From Pseudomonas sp. GD03944 (GTDB taxonomy: Bacteria > Pseudomonadota > Gammaproteobacteria > Pseudomonadales > Pseudomonadaceae): 64,000 nucleotides of DNA. The notes under the pieces were generated by a model. The model worked only from the letters and a program-made list of their open reading frames with translations, ran no database searches and was not told where the DNA came from. Position 1 is the stretch's first letter; each line of letters starts with the position of its first letter. The stretch is from the NCBI RefSeq assembly GCF_029839275.1, contig NZ_JAOCAH010000003.1, positions 1 to 64,000 on the forward strand. The letters are read 5' to 3'. Shown piece after piece: positions 35,034-45,200 of the stretch. The translations under genes were made by a program, and so were the position numbers.

Positions 35034-36245
35034 ATGAGTACCAGCAGCCAGTCCCCCGTCGTGCTGATCGCCGACGAGGACCCCTGGACCCGCGACCTGT
35101 TGCAGCAACTGGTGCGCACCGCCCGCTGCGATGCGCGCATACGCGGCGTGAGCGACGGGTCCAGCGCCCTCGACCAGTGCCAGCGCGAGCGCCCGGCACT
35201 GGTCATCGCCGACTGGGCGCTGCCCGGTGTCGATGGCCTGGAACTGCTGCGCCAGTTGCGGCGCAACCGCCAGGCGCCGGTGCCGTTCTTCCTGCTGTCG
35301 AGCAAGGCCGACGCCAACAGCGTCAAGGCCGCCTTGCAACTGGCGCCCACCGCCTACCTGACCAAACCCTTCGACGCGGAAAAGCTGCTGCAGCGCTTGC
35401 GCCAGGTGCTGATCCTGCCGGGTGAGGAGGTGGTCTGCCCGATCCCGGCCCTGGCCCAGGGCGAAAGCCTGGACGCCTTCCTCGACCGCTGCCGTGACAG
35501 CGCCCAGGGCGCGCCCATGCTGGAGTCGGTGCAGGAGGCCGTGCAGCGCCTGAGCAGCAACAATTGCGACCTGGGGCAGCTGGAGCGCCTGTTCGGCGTC
35601 GACCCGCAGCTCACCGCGCAGCTGATCGCTGCCGCCAATTCTGCCGACCGCCAGCGCGGTGCTGCCTGCCAGAGCCTGGCCCAGGCGCTGCCGAAGCTGG
35701 GCCTGGTGCACGCCCTGAACCTGGCACTGGGGGTGGCGATGCAGCGCAGCGCCAACCTGCAGCATGACGTGCTGGCGACCAGCGCCGCGCACTACTGGGC
35801 CTTGTCCCAGCGCACCGCCGATCACGCCCGCTGGCTGGCGGTGCGCCTGCGGGCCAACGCCGACCGCTGCTACACCGCCGGCCTGCTGCATTGCCTGGGC
35901 GACCTGGCGGTGCTGCGCACCCTGAATGACTGGCACGAGGCCGGTGGCGAGCTGAGCGAGCTGCAGATCGTCGGTGCCCTGCGCGCGCATTCGGCGTCCT
36001 ACGGCGCGGCGTTGCGCACCCGCTGGCGCCTGCCGCTGGAGATGCGCGAGCTGATCGGCGCGGCGTGGAAACTGGGCAGCGGGGTGTTTTCCCGCGAGGC
36101 GCTGATCATGAACGTGGCGGCGCAACTGGCGCACCTGCCGGCAGAGGCGCCGACCGACGAGGTGCTCGAGAGCAAGGCGGCGCGCATGCTCGGCATCCAG
36201 AAGGCGCTCTTCGCCGAATTGCCCCGGGCGGAAACGCCGACGTAA
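35034..36245 (+). CDS. Response regulator with HDOD domain
   Basis: This 403-residue protein has an N-terminal receiver domain with acidic residues D14-E15-D16, phosphoacceptor D60 (VIADWALPG) and conserved lysine in YLTKPF, followed by an HDOD domain (about 155-390). HDOD proteins in Pseudomonas and Xanthomonas act as signalling scaffolds, often linked to c-di-GMP or motility. It follows aer by 77 bases on the same strand, so a link to redox or taxis signalling is possible. The start at 35034 begins MSTSSQSPV. Confidence 0.88.
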   Translation: MSTSSQSPVVLIADEDPWTRDLLQQLVRTARCDARIRGVSDGSSALDQCQRERPALVIADWALPGVDGLELLRQLRRNRQAPVPFFLLSSKADANSVKAALQLAPTAYLTKPFDAEKLLQRLRQVLILPGEEVVCPIPALAQGESLDAFLDRCRDSAQGAPMLESVQEAVQRLSSNNCDLGQLERLFGVDPQLTAQLIAAANSADRQRGAACQSLAQALPKLGLVHALNLALGVAMQRSANLQHDVLATSAAHYWALSQRTADHARWLAVRLRANADRCYTAGLLHCLGDLAVLRTLNDWHEAGGELSELQIVGALRAHSASYGAALRTRWRLPLEMRELIGAAWKLGSGVFSREALIMNVAAQLAHLPAEAPTDEVLESKAARMLGIQKALFAELPRAETPT

Positions 36246-36289
36246 GCCAGCCTCGCTCTGTGGCACACTGGCGCGCTGAGGAGAACCCG

Positions 36290-36904
36290 ATGCCGCGCCC
36301 CCGTTGCCCCCGCTGTTGCCGCCCCCAGGTGCATTGCCTGTGTGCCCTGATTCCCCATCTGCCGAGCCGAACCCGGGTGCTGATCCTGCAGCACCCGAGC
36401 GAGGTCGATCACGCCCTCAATACTGCGCGGCTGGCGGCCCTGGGCCTGGCCAATGCCGAACTGCGGGTCGGCGAGGTGTTCGACGACCTGCCGGCATTGC
36501 TGGCACAACCGGGTTATCGCGCGCACCTGCTGTTTCCCGGGGACGACGCGCAGGTGCTGCCGGCTGCCGGCGAGGGCGATGAAGGGGGGGCGATGTTGCT
36601 GGTGGTGCCCGACGGCACCTGGCGCAAGGCGCGCAAACTGCTGCACTGCAACCCGGCGCTGGCTGCCTTGCCACGGGTTACCCTGGCGCCGGGCCTGACC
36701 TCGCGCTACCGCCTGCGCAAGGCGCCGGAGCCCGGTGCGCTGTCGACCCTCGAAGCGGTGGTCGCCGCGCTCAACCTGATCGAGGCACCGGCCACCTTCG
36801 ACGCCTTGCTCGCGCCGTTCGAGGCGCTGATCGAGGGGCAGATCGCGGCCATGGGCGAGGACACCTACCGCCGCAACCACCAGCGCGACGGCTCGCCCGA
36901 CTAG
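36290..36904 (+). CDS. DTW-domain protein (tRNA acp3U transferase family)
   Basis: This 204-residue protein has an N-terminal zinc-finger-like cysteine cluster (CPRCCRPQVHCLC, residues 6-18) and the DxTW signature (D108-G-T-W111), with the motif LSTLEAV later. DTW proteins transfer the 3-amino-3-carboxypropyl group of S-adenosylmethionine to uridine in tRNA (TapT/TuaA group). GAGGAG stands 6 bases before the ATG. It is convergent with lapC; the two stop codons share CTAG (36901-36904). Confidence 0.88.
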   Translation: MPRPRCPRCCRPQVHCLCALIPHLPSRTRVLILQHPSEVDHALNTARLAALGLANAELRVGEVFDDLPALLAQPGYRAHLLFPGDDAQVLPAAGEGDEGGAMLLVVPDGTWRKARKLLHCNPALAALPRVTLAPGLTSRYRLRKAPEPGALSTLEAVVAALNLIEAPATFDALLAPFEALIEGQIAAMGEDTYRRNHQRDGSPD

Positions 36905-38259
36905 CGCTCGCGCATGGCTTCGGAACGGGCCTTGAGCACCGGCTTGAGCAGGTAGTCCAGTACGCTTTTCTCGCCGGTGATGATGTCCACCGTGGCGATC
37001 ATGCCGGGGATGATCAGCAGTGGGTGTTCGTCGCTGCCCAGGTGGCTTTTCTCGGTGCGCACCTGGATCAGGTAGAAGCTGTTGCCTTCTTCGTCGGTGA
37101 TGGTGTCGGCGCTGATCAGTTCCAGGTTGGCCTTCATGCCGCCGTAGATGGTGTAGTCATAGGCGCTGAACTTGACCATGGCCTTCTGCCCGGGGTGGAG
37201 GAAGGCCACGTCCTGGGGGCGCACCCGGGCTTCGATCAGCAGGTTGTCTTCCAGCGGGACGATTTCCAGCATGTCGCTGCCCGGCTGCACCACGCCGCCG
37301 ATGGTGTTGACCTTGAGCTGCTTGATGATGCCCTTCACCGGCGAGGTCACCGTGGTACGGCTGACCTTGTCCTCGATGGCCGAGCTGGTGGCGGTGATCT
37401 TCTTCAGCTCGGTGCGCACTTCGTTGAGCTCCTTGAAGGCGTCGGAGCGGAACACCAGTTCGGACTCGTCGATCTTGCTCTTGATCTCGCTGACGGCGGC
37501 TTCGGCGCGGGGGATCGCCAGGTTGGTGGCGTCCAGCGAGCCCCGGGCTTCCACGGCGCTGCGGCGCAGGCGAAGGATTTCCACCTGGGAGATCGCCCCG
37601 GTGGCCACCAGCGGCTGCGACATGTTCAGTTCCTGCTGCAGCAGGCCGAGGCTGGAGCGGTACTGCTGGGCCTTGGCGCGGAATTCCGCCAGTTCCTGGC
37701 TCTTCTGTCGCAGCTGTTCGTTGAGGGTGCGTTGTTCGCTCTGCAGGCGCTGCTGCCGCGAGCGGTACAGCGCCAGCTCGTCCTCGGCCAGTTGCGGTGC
37801 TTCGTTGGCGATCTCCTCCGGCATGGCGATCGGCCGGCCCTCGGCTTCGGCTGCCAGGCGCTCGACGCGGGCGATCAGCGCCAGGCGATCGGCTTCGGTC
37901 TCGCCCTTGTTGGACAGGAAGCGGGTGTCGTCCAGGCGCAGCAGCACGTCGTCCTTGTCCACCACCTGGCCTTCGCGCACGAAGATTTCGCTGACGATGC
38001 CGCCTTCGAGGTTCTGGATCACCTGGATCTTGCTCGACGGAATGGCCTTGCCCTCGCCGGTGGTGACTTCCTCCAGCACCGCGAAGTTGGCCCAGACCAG
38101 CGCGCAGAGCAGGCAGGCGCTGACCGCCCAGACGGTGATGCGGGCGAACCAGGGCGAGTCTTCGAGGATCGCGCCGTCGACTTCCGGCATGAATTCGGTG
38201 TCCTGCCGGCGGCTGCGCAGGCTGGACAGGTAATCACCGATGTTCTGGCGTACTTCCAT
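36901..38259 (-). CDS. lapC: Type I secretion membrane-fusion protein of the Lap system
   Basis: This 452-residue HlyD-family adaptor has one N-terminal membrane anchor (about residues 35-58), a long coiled-coil hairpin (about 110-300) and a lipoyl/beta-barrel part with the C-terminal HlyD signature (PGMIATVDIITGEKSVLDYLLKP). It links the LapB ATPase to the LapE channel so that the large adhesin crosses both membranes. The start at 38259 has AAGGA 8 bases upstream. It is the last gene of lapE-lapB-lapC. Confidence 0.93.
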   Translation of the reverse strand: MEVRQNIGDYLSSLRSRRQDTEFMPEVDGAILEDSPWFARITVWAVSACLLCALVWANFAVLEEVTTGEGKAIPSSKIQVIQNLEGGIVSEIFVREGQVVDKDDVLLRLDDTRFLSNKGETEADRLALIARVERLAAEAEGRPIAMPEEIANEAPQLAEDELALYRSRQQRLQSEQRTLNEQLRQKSQELAEFRAKAQQYRSSLGLLQQELNMSQPLVATGAISQVEILRLRRSAVEARGSLDATNLAIPRAEAAVSEIKSKIDESELVFRSDAFKELNEVRTELKKITATSSAIEDKVSRTTVTSPVKGIIKQLKVNTIGGVVQPGSDMLEIVPLEDNLLIEARVRPQDVAFLHPGQKAMVKFSAYDYTIYGGMKANLELISADTITDEEGNSFYLIQVRTEKSHLGSDEHPLLIIPGMIATVDIITGEKSVLDYLLKPVLKARSEAMRER

Positions 38260-38281
38260 GGGGCTGTCCTTCTGTCCGGGG

Positions 38282-40441
38282 CTAGCTGGCGGCCGGGCCG
38301 ACACGGCCCTTGCGCAGCGCTTCGATCACCGACTCCTTGGGGCCATCGGCGACGATCTGGCCGTTGTCCAGCACCACCAGGCGATCCACCAGGCTGAGCA
38401 TCGAGGTGCGGTGGGTGATCAGCAGCAGGGTCTTGTTCTGCGTCCAGCCGTGCAGGCGGTTGCGCAGGATGTCTTCGCTGGTGTTGTCCATGGCGCTGGT
38501 CGGCTCGTCCAGCAGCAGGATCGGCGGGTCCAGCAGCAGCGCCCGGGCCATCAGCACCGCCTGGCGCTGGCCGCCGGAGAGCAGCTGTCCGCGCTCGCCC
38601 ACCGGGCGGTCGAAGCCTTGCGGGTGCTGCCGGGCCATTTCGCTGACGCCGGTCAGGTCGGCCACTTCGAGCATGCGCGCGTCGCTGATGTAGCGCGCGC
38701 CCAGGGTCAGGTTGTCGCGCAGGCTGCCCGCCAGCAGCGGCAGGTCGTGAGCGACATAGCCGATCTGGTGGCGCAGATCGGCCACGTCCAGTTGGCGCAG
38801 GTCCAGGTTGTCGAGCAGGATCTGTCCTTCGTCCGGGGTGTAGAAGGCCATCACCAGCCGGGCCAGGGTGCTCTTGCCGGAGCCGCTGCGGCCGATGATG
38901 CCGACCCGTTCGCCCTGTTTCAGCTTCAGGGTGACGTTGTTCAGCGCCGCGGCGCTCTGGCCCGGATAGCGGAAGGTGACCTGGCGGATCTCCAGGCTGC
39001 CGCTGAGCTGGGTGCGGTCCAGCGGACGCTGCTTGGCCTGGCGCTCCTGGGGCAGGGCCATGAGCGCGTCGGTGCTGGTCATGGTCAGGCGTGCCTGCTG
39101 GTAGCGGGTGATCAGCCCGGCGATCTGCCCCAGGGGCGCCAGCACGCGGCTGCCGAGCATGTAGCAGGCCACCAGGGCGCCGACGCTGAGGTCCCCGGCG
39201 ATGATGCTGTAGACCCCGGCGACGATCGTCGCCATGCCGGCGAACTGCTGGAAGAACATCGTGCCGTTGGTGGCCAGCGACGACAGGAAGCGCGCGTGGC
39301 TGTCGAGGCGGGTGAGGGCGCCGTGGGTCTTTTCCCAGCGGTGCTGGCGCTCGCTCTCGGCGCCGCAGGCCTTGAGGGTTTCCAGGCCGCCAAGGGTTTC
39401 GATCAGCAGGGCCTGGCGCTCCGAGGCCAGGGCCAGGCTTTTCTCCACGGTGTCGCGCAGGCGGGCCTGGATGATCAGGGCGAACAGCGCGGTCAGCGGG
39501 AAGGCCAGCAGCGGAATGACCACCAGCCAGCCGCCGAGCAGGCCGATCACCACGATCATCAGCACGGCGAAGGGCAGGTCGATCAGGCTGGTCAGCGTTA
39601 CCGCCGTGAGGAATTCGCGCAGCCCCTGGAAGTCGTGGATGCTCTGGGCGAAGCCGCCGATGGTGGCCGGGCGGGCCTTCATCGACATGCCGGTGATGCG
39701 CTCGAACAGGGTGGCCGACAGCACCACGTCGGTCTTCTTGCCGGCGGTGTCCAGCAGGTGCGCGCGCAGCACGCGCAGCAGCAGCTCGAAACCGGTGCCG
39801 ACGAACAGGCCGATGGCCAGGACCCACAGCGTGGAGGTGGCCTGGTTGGGCACCACGCGGTCGTAGGTCTGCATGACGAACAGCGGCACCATCAGGCCCA
39901 GCAGGTTGATCAGGAAGCTGGCCAGTACCGCGTCGGTGTAGAGCCAGCGCGAGAGTTTCAGGGTGTCGCGGAACCAGGCCTCGATCCGTGGCACCAGGGG
40001 CGTGCGCACTTCCTCCAGCTCGTGCCGCGGCCGGGCGAAGAAGGCCCGGCCACTGTAGGCCGCATCGAGCTGCTCGCGGCTGACCCACTGCTCGCCGCCT
40101 TCCGCTTCGCACGGCAGGATCAGCGCCTGGTTCCTGTTGTCCCACTTGCGCAGCACCGCGCTGCGACCGTCCTTGAGCAGCAACAGCACCGGCAGGCTCA
40201 GGGCCGAAATCGCCCCCAGCTCGCGGCGCAGCAGGCGCCCCTGCAGGCCGGCCCGAGCCGCTGCGCGGGGCAGCAACTCGGCGTCGAGGCACTGCTCGGG
40301 CATCGGCAGGCCGGCGCTCAGGCTGCCCCGGCTGACCGAACAGCCGTGCAGCTTGCACAGGATCAACAGACCATCCAGAAGCGGATCGTCATGGCTCAAG
40401 CGCGGGTCACTGGCGGTGCCAGTCCGTTCCATGGTCGTCAC
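38282..40441 (-). CDS. lapB: Type I secretion ABC transporter of the Lap system
   Basis: This protein of about 719 residues has a C39-peptidase-like N-terminal domain (1-130), a six-helix membrane domain (about 160-430) and a C-terminal ATPase with Walker A GRSGSGKST, signature LLSGGQRQ and Walker B ILLLDEPTSAMD. The C39-like domain probably binds substrate without cutting it, as in other RTX adhesin exporters. The GTG at 40441 is preferred because AGGAG lies 9 bases upstream; an ATG three codons inside is less well placed. It exports the divergently encoded adhesin. Confidence 0.94.
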   Translation of the reverse strand: MTTMERTGTASDPRLSHDDPLLDGLLILCKLHGCSVSRGSLSAGLPMPEQCLDAELLPRAAARAGLQGRLLRRELGAISALSLPVLLLLKDGRSAVLRKWDNRNQALILPCEAEGGEQWVSREQLDAAYSGRAFFARPRHELEEVRTPLVPRIEAWFRDTLKLSRWLYTDAVLASFLINLLGLMVPLFVMQTYDRVVPNQATSTLWVLAIGLFVGTGFELLLRVLRAHLLDTAGKKTDVVLSATLFERITGMSMKARPATIGGFAQSIHDFQGLREFLTAVTLTSLIDLPFAVLMIVVIGLLGGWLVVIPLLAFPLTALFALIIQARLRDTVEKSLALASERQALLIETLGGLETLKACGAESERQHRWEKTHGALTRLDSHARFLSSLATNGTMFFQQFAGMATIVAGVYSIIAGDLSVGALVACYMLGSRVLAPLGQIAGLITRYQQARLTMTSTDALMALPQERQAKQRPLDRTQLSGSLEIRQVTFRYPGQSAAALNNVTLKLKQGERVGIIGRSGSGKSTLARLVMAFYTPDEGQILLDNLDLRQLDVADLRHQIGYVAHDLPLLAGSLRDNLTLGARYISDARMLEVADLTGVSEMARQHPQGFDRPVGERGQLLSGGQRQAVLMARALLLDPPILLLDEPTSAMDNTSEDILRNRLHGWTQNKTLLLITHRTSMLSLVDRLVVLDNGQIVADGPKESVIEALRKGRVGPAAS

Positions 40442-40464
40442 GTTCTACTGCTCCTCTGCCGGTA

Positions 40465-41823
40465 CTACTTCATTTCCGGTAGACGCGCCTCGCTCTTCAC
40501 TTCCGACAGGGCGACGGCTTCGGCCGGGACAACGACCTGCTGCTGGCGCAGCAGCTCACCCATGGCCGCCATCACGCGGTACATGGCGAACTCTTCGGTG
40601 AAACGCACATCGGTGTAGCGACGGTTGGCGGTGAACAGCTCGTTCTCGCTGTCGAGCAGGTCGAGCAGGGTGCGCTGGCCGAGGCCGAACTGGTCCTGGT
40701 AGGCGCCGCGTACCCGCGAGGTGTAGTCCGCGTAGTCGCGGGCCTTGGGCGTTTGCAGGCGGGCGTTTTCCATGGCGTTCCAGGCCAGCGAGAGGTTCTC
40801 GTTGATCAGGCGCAAGGCGTTGTTGCGGATGTCCATCGACTCGTTGACCTGGTGCGCGGTGGACTGCAGGCGGGCCTTGTCACGCATGCCGTTGAACAGG
40901 TTGTAGTTCATCACCACCGCGGCCCGCCAGGTGTTGTAGTGGCCCTCGTCACCCTGCACGTTGTCATCGGCGCTGGTGGCCAGCTCCACGTCGAAGCGCG
41001 GGTAGAAGGGCGCCTTGGCGGTCTCGTACTGCTTCTCGGCGGCATGCACGTCGGCCTGGGCGGATTTGAGCAGCGGGTTGTTGTCCATCACCATCTGCCG
41101 GGCCGTCATCAGGTCGGCGGGCATCGCGCTCTTGATGCTGACCGGTGAGCTCAGCTCGTCGGGCATGCGGCCGGTGGCGCTGAAGAAGTTCGCCTCGGCA
41201 TCGGCCAGGTTGACCTGTTCGGTGTAGAGGTTGTTTTCCGCCAGGGCCAGGCGCGCGCCGGACTGGTCGAGGTCGGCGGTGCTGCCGACACCCTGGCGGC
41301 TGCGCAGGTCGATCTGGTCGTTGATGCGCTGGTGGGCCTGCAGGTTGTTCCTGGCCAGGTCTACCATCTCGCGGCGCCGGAGCACGTCCAGGTACACCTC
41401 GACGGTGCGCAGCGCCAGGCTTTCCGAGGTGCCGAGCACGCGGTACGCCCGGGAATTGACCACCGCTTCGGTGCGGCCGACCTCGTTGGGGGTGTTGAAG
41501 CCGTCGAACAGCATCTGCCGCAGGCGCAGCTCGGCGTTGCGGTAATTCAGGGTTTCGGTGTTGTGGTCCCCGTCCAGGGCACGCGTGCTGGGGCTGTCGG
41601 TGTTTTCCCGGCCATAGCCGACCAGCAGGTCGACGGTGGGCAGGTAACCGCCCTTGGCGATTTTCACTTCTTCATCCGACGAAAGGCGGCTGTTGATCCC
41701 GGAACGAATCTCCGGGTGGTTGTCCAGCGTGCTCTGGATGGCTTCGGTGAGGGTAATGGCCTGGGCCTGGGAGCAGGCCATCGCCAACAGAATACTGCTC
41801 CACAGCGGATTGAAAGCTCGCAT
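40465..41823 (-). CDS. lapE: TolC-family outer-membrane channel of the Lap system
   Basis: This 452-residue protein has a signal peptide ending at SQAQA (residue 22) and two OEP repeats with the helical periplasmic tunnel pattern (YLDVLRRREMVDLARNNLQAH; GAYQDQFGLGQRTLLDLLDSENEL). It forms the outer-membrane exit and, in the LapA model, the pore in which the retained adhesin stays lodged. GGAGA stands 7 bases before the ATG. In P. putida KT2440, as I recall, lapE lies elsewhere, whereas here it heads the lapEBC operon. Confidence 0.93.
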   Translation of the reverse strand: MRAFNPLWSSILLAMACSQAQAITLTEAIQSTLDNHPEIRSGINSRLSSDEEVKIAKGGYLPTVDLLVGYGRENTDSPSTRALDGDHNTETLNYRNAELRLRQMLFDGFNTPNEVGRTEAVVNSRAYRVLGTSESLALRTVEVYLDVLRRREMVDLARNNLQAHQRINDQIDLRSRQGVGSTADLDQSGARLALAENNLYTEQVNLADAEANFFSATGRMPDELSSPVSIKSAMPADLMTARQMVMDNNPLLKSAQADVHAAEKQYETAKAPFYPRFDVELATSADDNVQGDEGHYNTWRAAVVMNYNLFNGMRDKARLQSTAHQVNESMDIRNNALRLINENLSLAWNAMENARLQTPKARDYADYTSRVRGAYQDQFGLGQRTLLDLLDSENELFTANRRYTDVRFTEEFAMYRVMAAMGELLRQQQVVVPAEAVALSEVKSEARLPEMK

Positions 41824-42281
41824 GTGTGAATCTCCATAGATAGTTGTGCTGTTCTTGTCGCCAAATATTTGGCTTTTTTGCCTGTAAAACCGTTTCAGGC
41901 TTGTAACATCACAGCTAAGAACAACTTTTGGAGAAGCTCAGAAGAATTTCGCACAAGGCTTATTCCGAAAAAAACTTATGCAGACTTTGAAATCGAGCAC
42001 ATTGTTTCCACCCAGGAGTCGCGTATTTCGCCGCCTACGGGCTTGTGCGCGACAAAAGCAGGTGGTCAGGAACGATTTTGTAGTGCATAGGGCGGGGAGG
42101 ATTCTGATGGAGTAGTACGGCGCGGTTTGCGCGACATTTTTTTGTCGTAGTATTTTTTTGACGCAGTAGGCGCCGTTCCATTTCACTCAGTTGCTTCGTT
42201 GTAGCCCATGTTCGGGAAGGTGTTTTTGACCCTTTTTGAATTGTGTCGGCGGTTGTCGGCAGGTGCAGTGAGGTAAGGAAC
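41824..42281. promoter_or_regulatory. Divergent control region between lapE and lapA
   Basis: This 458-base AT-rich region holds no supported gene. It contains the perfect 14-bp palindrome GCCAAATATTTGGC (41860-41873), followed by six T on the plus strand, 36 bases from the lapE start. It also contains CGACA-TTTTTT-TGTCG (42132-42147). The lapA ribosome-binding region AAGGAA is at its right end. FleQ and c-di-GMP control lap promoters in other pseudomonads, but I could not identify a convincing FleQ box here. Confidence 0.5.
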
Positions 42282-45200
42282 ATGGCTACTTCAATCGGTG
42301 TCGTCAGTCAGGTTGTCGGCGAGGTATTTGCGGTAGCGGGCGATGGAACGCGCCGGCCTCTGGTCGAAGGCGATCGCGTTTTCGCCGGCGAGCAATTGGT
42401 GACGGGGGCCGCCGGTGCGGTTGCCGTGAACCTGGGGAACGGTCAGCAACTGACCCTCGGGCGCGACAGCAGCGTGAACCTCACGGTGCAGATGCTCGCG
42501 CAGAACCCCGATAACACGGTGGGTGCCCAGGACGCCGCGCCTGTTGCGCCGAGCGCCAACGACCTCACCGATGTCGAGCAGCTGCAGGCCGCTATCGAGG
42601 CTGGCGCCGACCCGACCATGGCCGGCGAGGCCACCGCAGCCGGCCCAGGCGCCGGTGGTGGCGCAGGCGGTGTCGGCGGTGGACACAGCTTCGTACTGCT
42701 CGATGCCGTCGGCGGCGCGATCGACCCGGTCATCGGCTTCCCCACTGCCGGCTTCAACACCCCGGTGGAATTCCCCGATCCCGATCCGGTCTTCACCGAT
42801 GACCCGCAGCCCTTCGTCGACGGTATTCCCACCGGTGGCACCGCCAGCAACGCGGTGGACGAAGACGGCCTGCCGGACGGCATTGCCGGTGGCGTCAACG
42901 ACGCCGCTGGCGAAGACGTCGAAGTCAGTGGTTCGCTGGGCTACAGCTTCGGCCCGGACGGCATCGGCAGCTTCGCCTGGAGCACCGCAGGCCTTGATGA
43001 CCTGGGCGTGACCTCGGGCGGTATGCCGCTGACCTACACCGTCAGCGACGATGGCCTGACCCTCACCGCCTTTGCCGGTGACAGCGTGGTGTTCACCCTG
43101 CAAGTCACCAACATCGCCACCGGCGAGTACACCTTCACCCTGGAGGCGCCCATCGACCATGCGGCCCCGAGTGAAGGTGGCAGCGACGAAAACGACCTGG
43201 ACTTCCCGTTCGGCTACACCATCACCGATGGCAACGGCACGCCGGCCAGCGGCTCCCTGACCCTCACCGTCAACGACGATTCGCCCGCGCAGCAAGAGGG
43301 CGAGCGCCCGGTGGTGCGCGAACTGGTGCATGAAGATGCGCTGGCCGATGGCAATGGTGAAGACACCGATCCGGCGCAGACCACGACCGTCTCGGCGCCG
43401 GCCGGTACCCTGAGTGCCCTGGTGAATTTTGGCGCCGACGGCCCTGGCGGCATTTCCCTCAGCGGTAGCGAGGCCGCGTTGCAGAGCCTGTACGACCTGG
43501 GGCTGACCTCCGGCGAGGTCGACCTGGAGTACAGCGTGGTGGTGGACCCTGAAACCGGCGTCAGCACCCTGACCGCCATGGCCGGGGATGCCCCGATCTT
43601 TACCCTGGAAGTGAGCCCTGACGGCAGTTACACCTTCACCCTGGAAGGCAAGATCGATCACCCTGAAGACGATGGTGTCGACAGTGAAACCCTCGGCGAC
43701 AGCAGCATTGCCCTGGACTTCTCGGCCCTGCTGGTGGCCACCGATTATGACGGCGATACGCTCGAAGGCGGGTTCGGCGAAGGCAGCTTCGTCATCGATA
43801 TCGAGGACGATGTGCCGGTGCAGACCGGTAGTGCCGGCGACCGTCCGGTGGTGCATGGCCTGGTGCACGAAGATGCGCTGGATGACGGCAATGGCGAAGA
43901 CACCGACCCGGCGCAGACCCTGGTCGCCGAAGGTGGCCCCGGTAGCCTGGATGCCCTGGTGAGCTTCGGCGCCGACGGGCGCGGCGGTTTCGCACTGAGC
44001 ACCGACACCGGAACCTTGGAAGCCTTGCTGCTGGAGTCTGGCGGTGTGCCGCTGGTGTACAGCGTGGTGGTGGACGAGGTCACCGGTATCAGCACCCTGA
44101 CCGCTACGGCGGGTGAGGGCGGTGCGCCGGTATTTACCTTGGAAGTGAACACCGACGGCAGTTACACCTTCACCCTGGAAGGCAAGATCGACCACCCCGA
44201 GGGCGACGGTGTGGACGGCGAAACCCTGGGTGACAGCAGCCTGGCGCTGGACTTCTCCGGCCTGCTGATTGCCACCGATGGCGATGGCGATCCCCTGGCA
44301 GACGGTTTTGACGAAGGCACCTTCGTCATCGATATCGAGGACGATGTGCCGGTGCAGACCGGTGGTGCCGGCGACCGCCCGGTGGTGACTGGCCTGGTGC
44401 ACGAAGATGCGCTGGGTGACGGCAATGGCGAAGACACCGACCCGGCGCAGACCCTAGTCGTAGAGGGCGGTCCGGGCACCCTGGATGCGCTGGTCAGTTT
44501 CGGCGCCGACGGGCGTGGCGGTTTCGCGTTGAGCGCCGACACCGGAACCTTGGAAGCCCTGCTGCTGGAGTCTGGCGGTGTGCCGCTGGTGTATACCGTG
44601 GTGGTGGACGAGGTCTCGGGTATCAGCACCCTGACCGCCACGGCAGGCGAGGGTGGTGCGCCGGTATTTACCCTGGAAGTGAACACCGACGGCAGCTACA
44701 CCTTCACCCTGGAAGGCAAGATCGACCACCCGGAAGACGACGGCGTCGACAGCGAAACCCTGGGCGATAGCAGCCTGGCCCTGGACTTCTCCGGGATGCT
44801 GATCGCGACCGACGGTGACGGTGATCCGATTCTGGATGGTTTCGATGAGGGCACGTTCGTCATCGATATCGAGGATGACGTGCCGGTACAGAGCGGCACG
44901 CCGGGCGACCGCCCTGTGGTGACTGGCCTGGTGCATGAGGATGCGCTGGGCACGGGCAACGGTGAAAGCGGTAATGTGCCGACCCAGACCCTGGTCGCTA
45001 CCGGTGGTATCGGCGCCCTGGATGCGCTGGTCAGCTTCGGTGCGGACGGTCGTGGCAGTTTTGAGCTGAGCGAGGACACCTCCAGCCTGGAGGGCCTGAA
45101 CCTGGAATCCGGCGGTGTGCCGCTGGTGTACAGCGTGGTGGTGGACCCGGATACCGGGATCAGCACCTTGACCGCTACGGCGGGCGTCGATGGTCCGGAA

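Noticed and set aside
38240-40618. Long plus-strand open frame opposite lapB
   Set aside because: The opposite strand encodes a complete ABC exporter with all motifs. The frame is Gln/His/Val-rich nonsense typical of antisense shadows.
41860-41879. Palindrome followed by six T considered as a terminator
   Set aside because: No plus-strand gene ends before it, and the stem would have at most five or six pairs, so an operator or hairpin in a leader is more likely.
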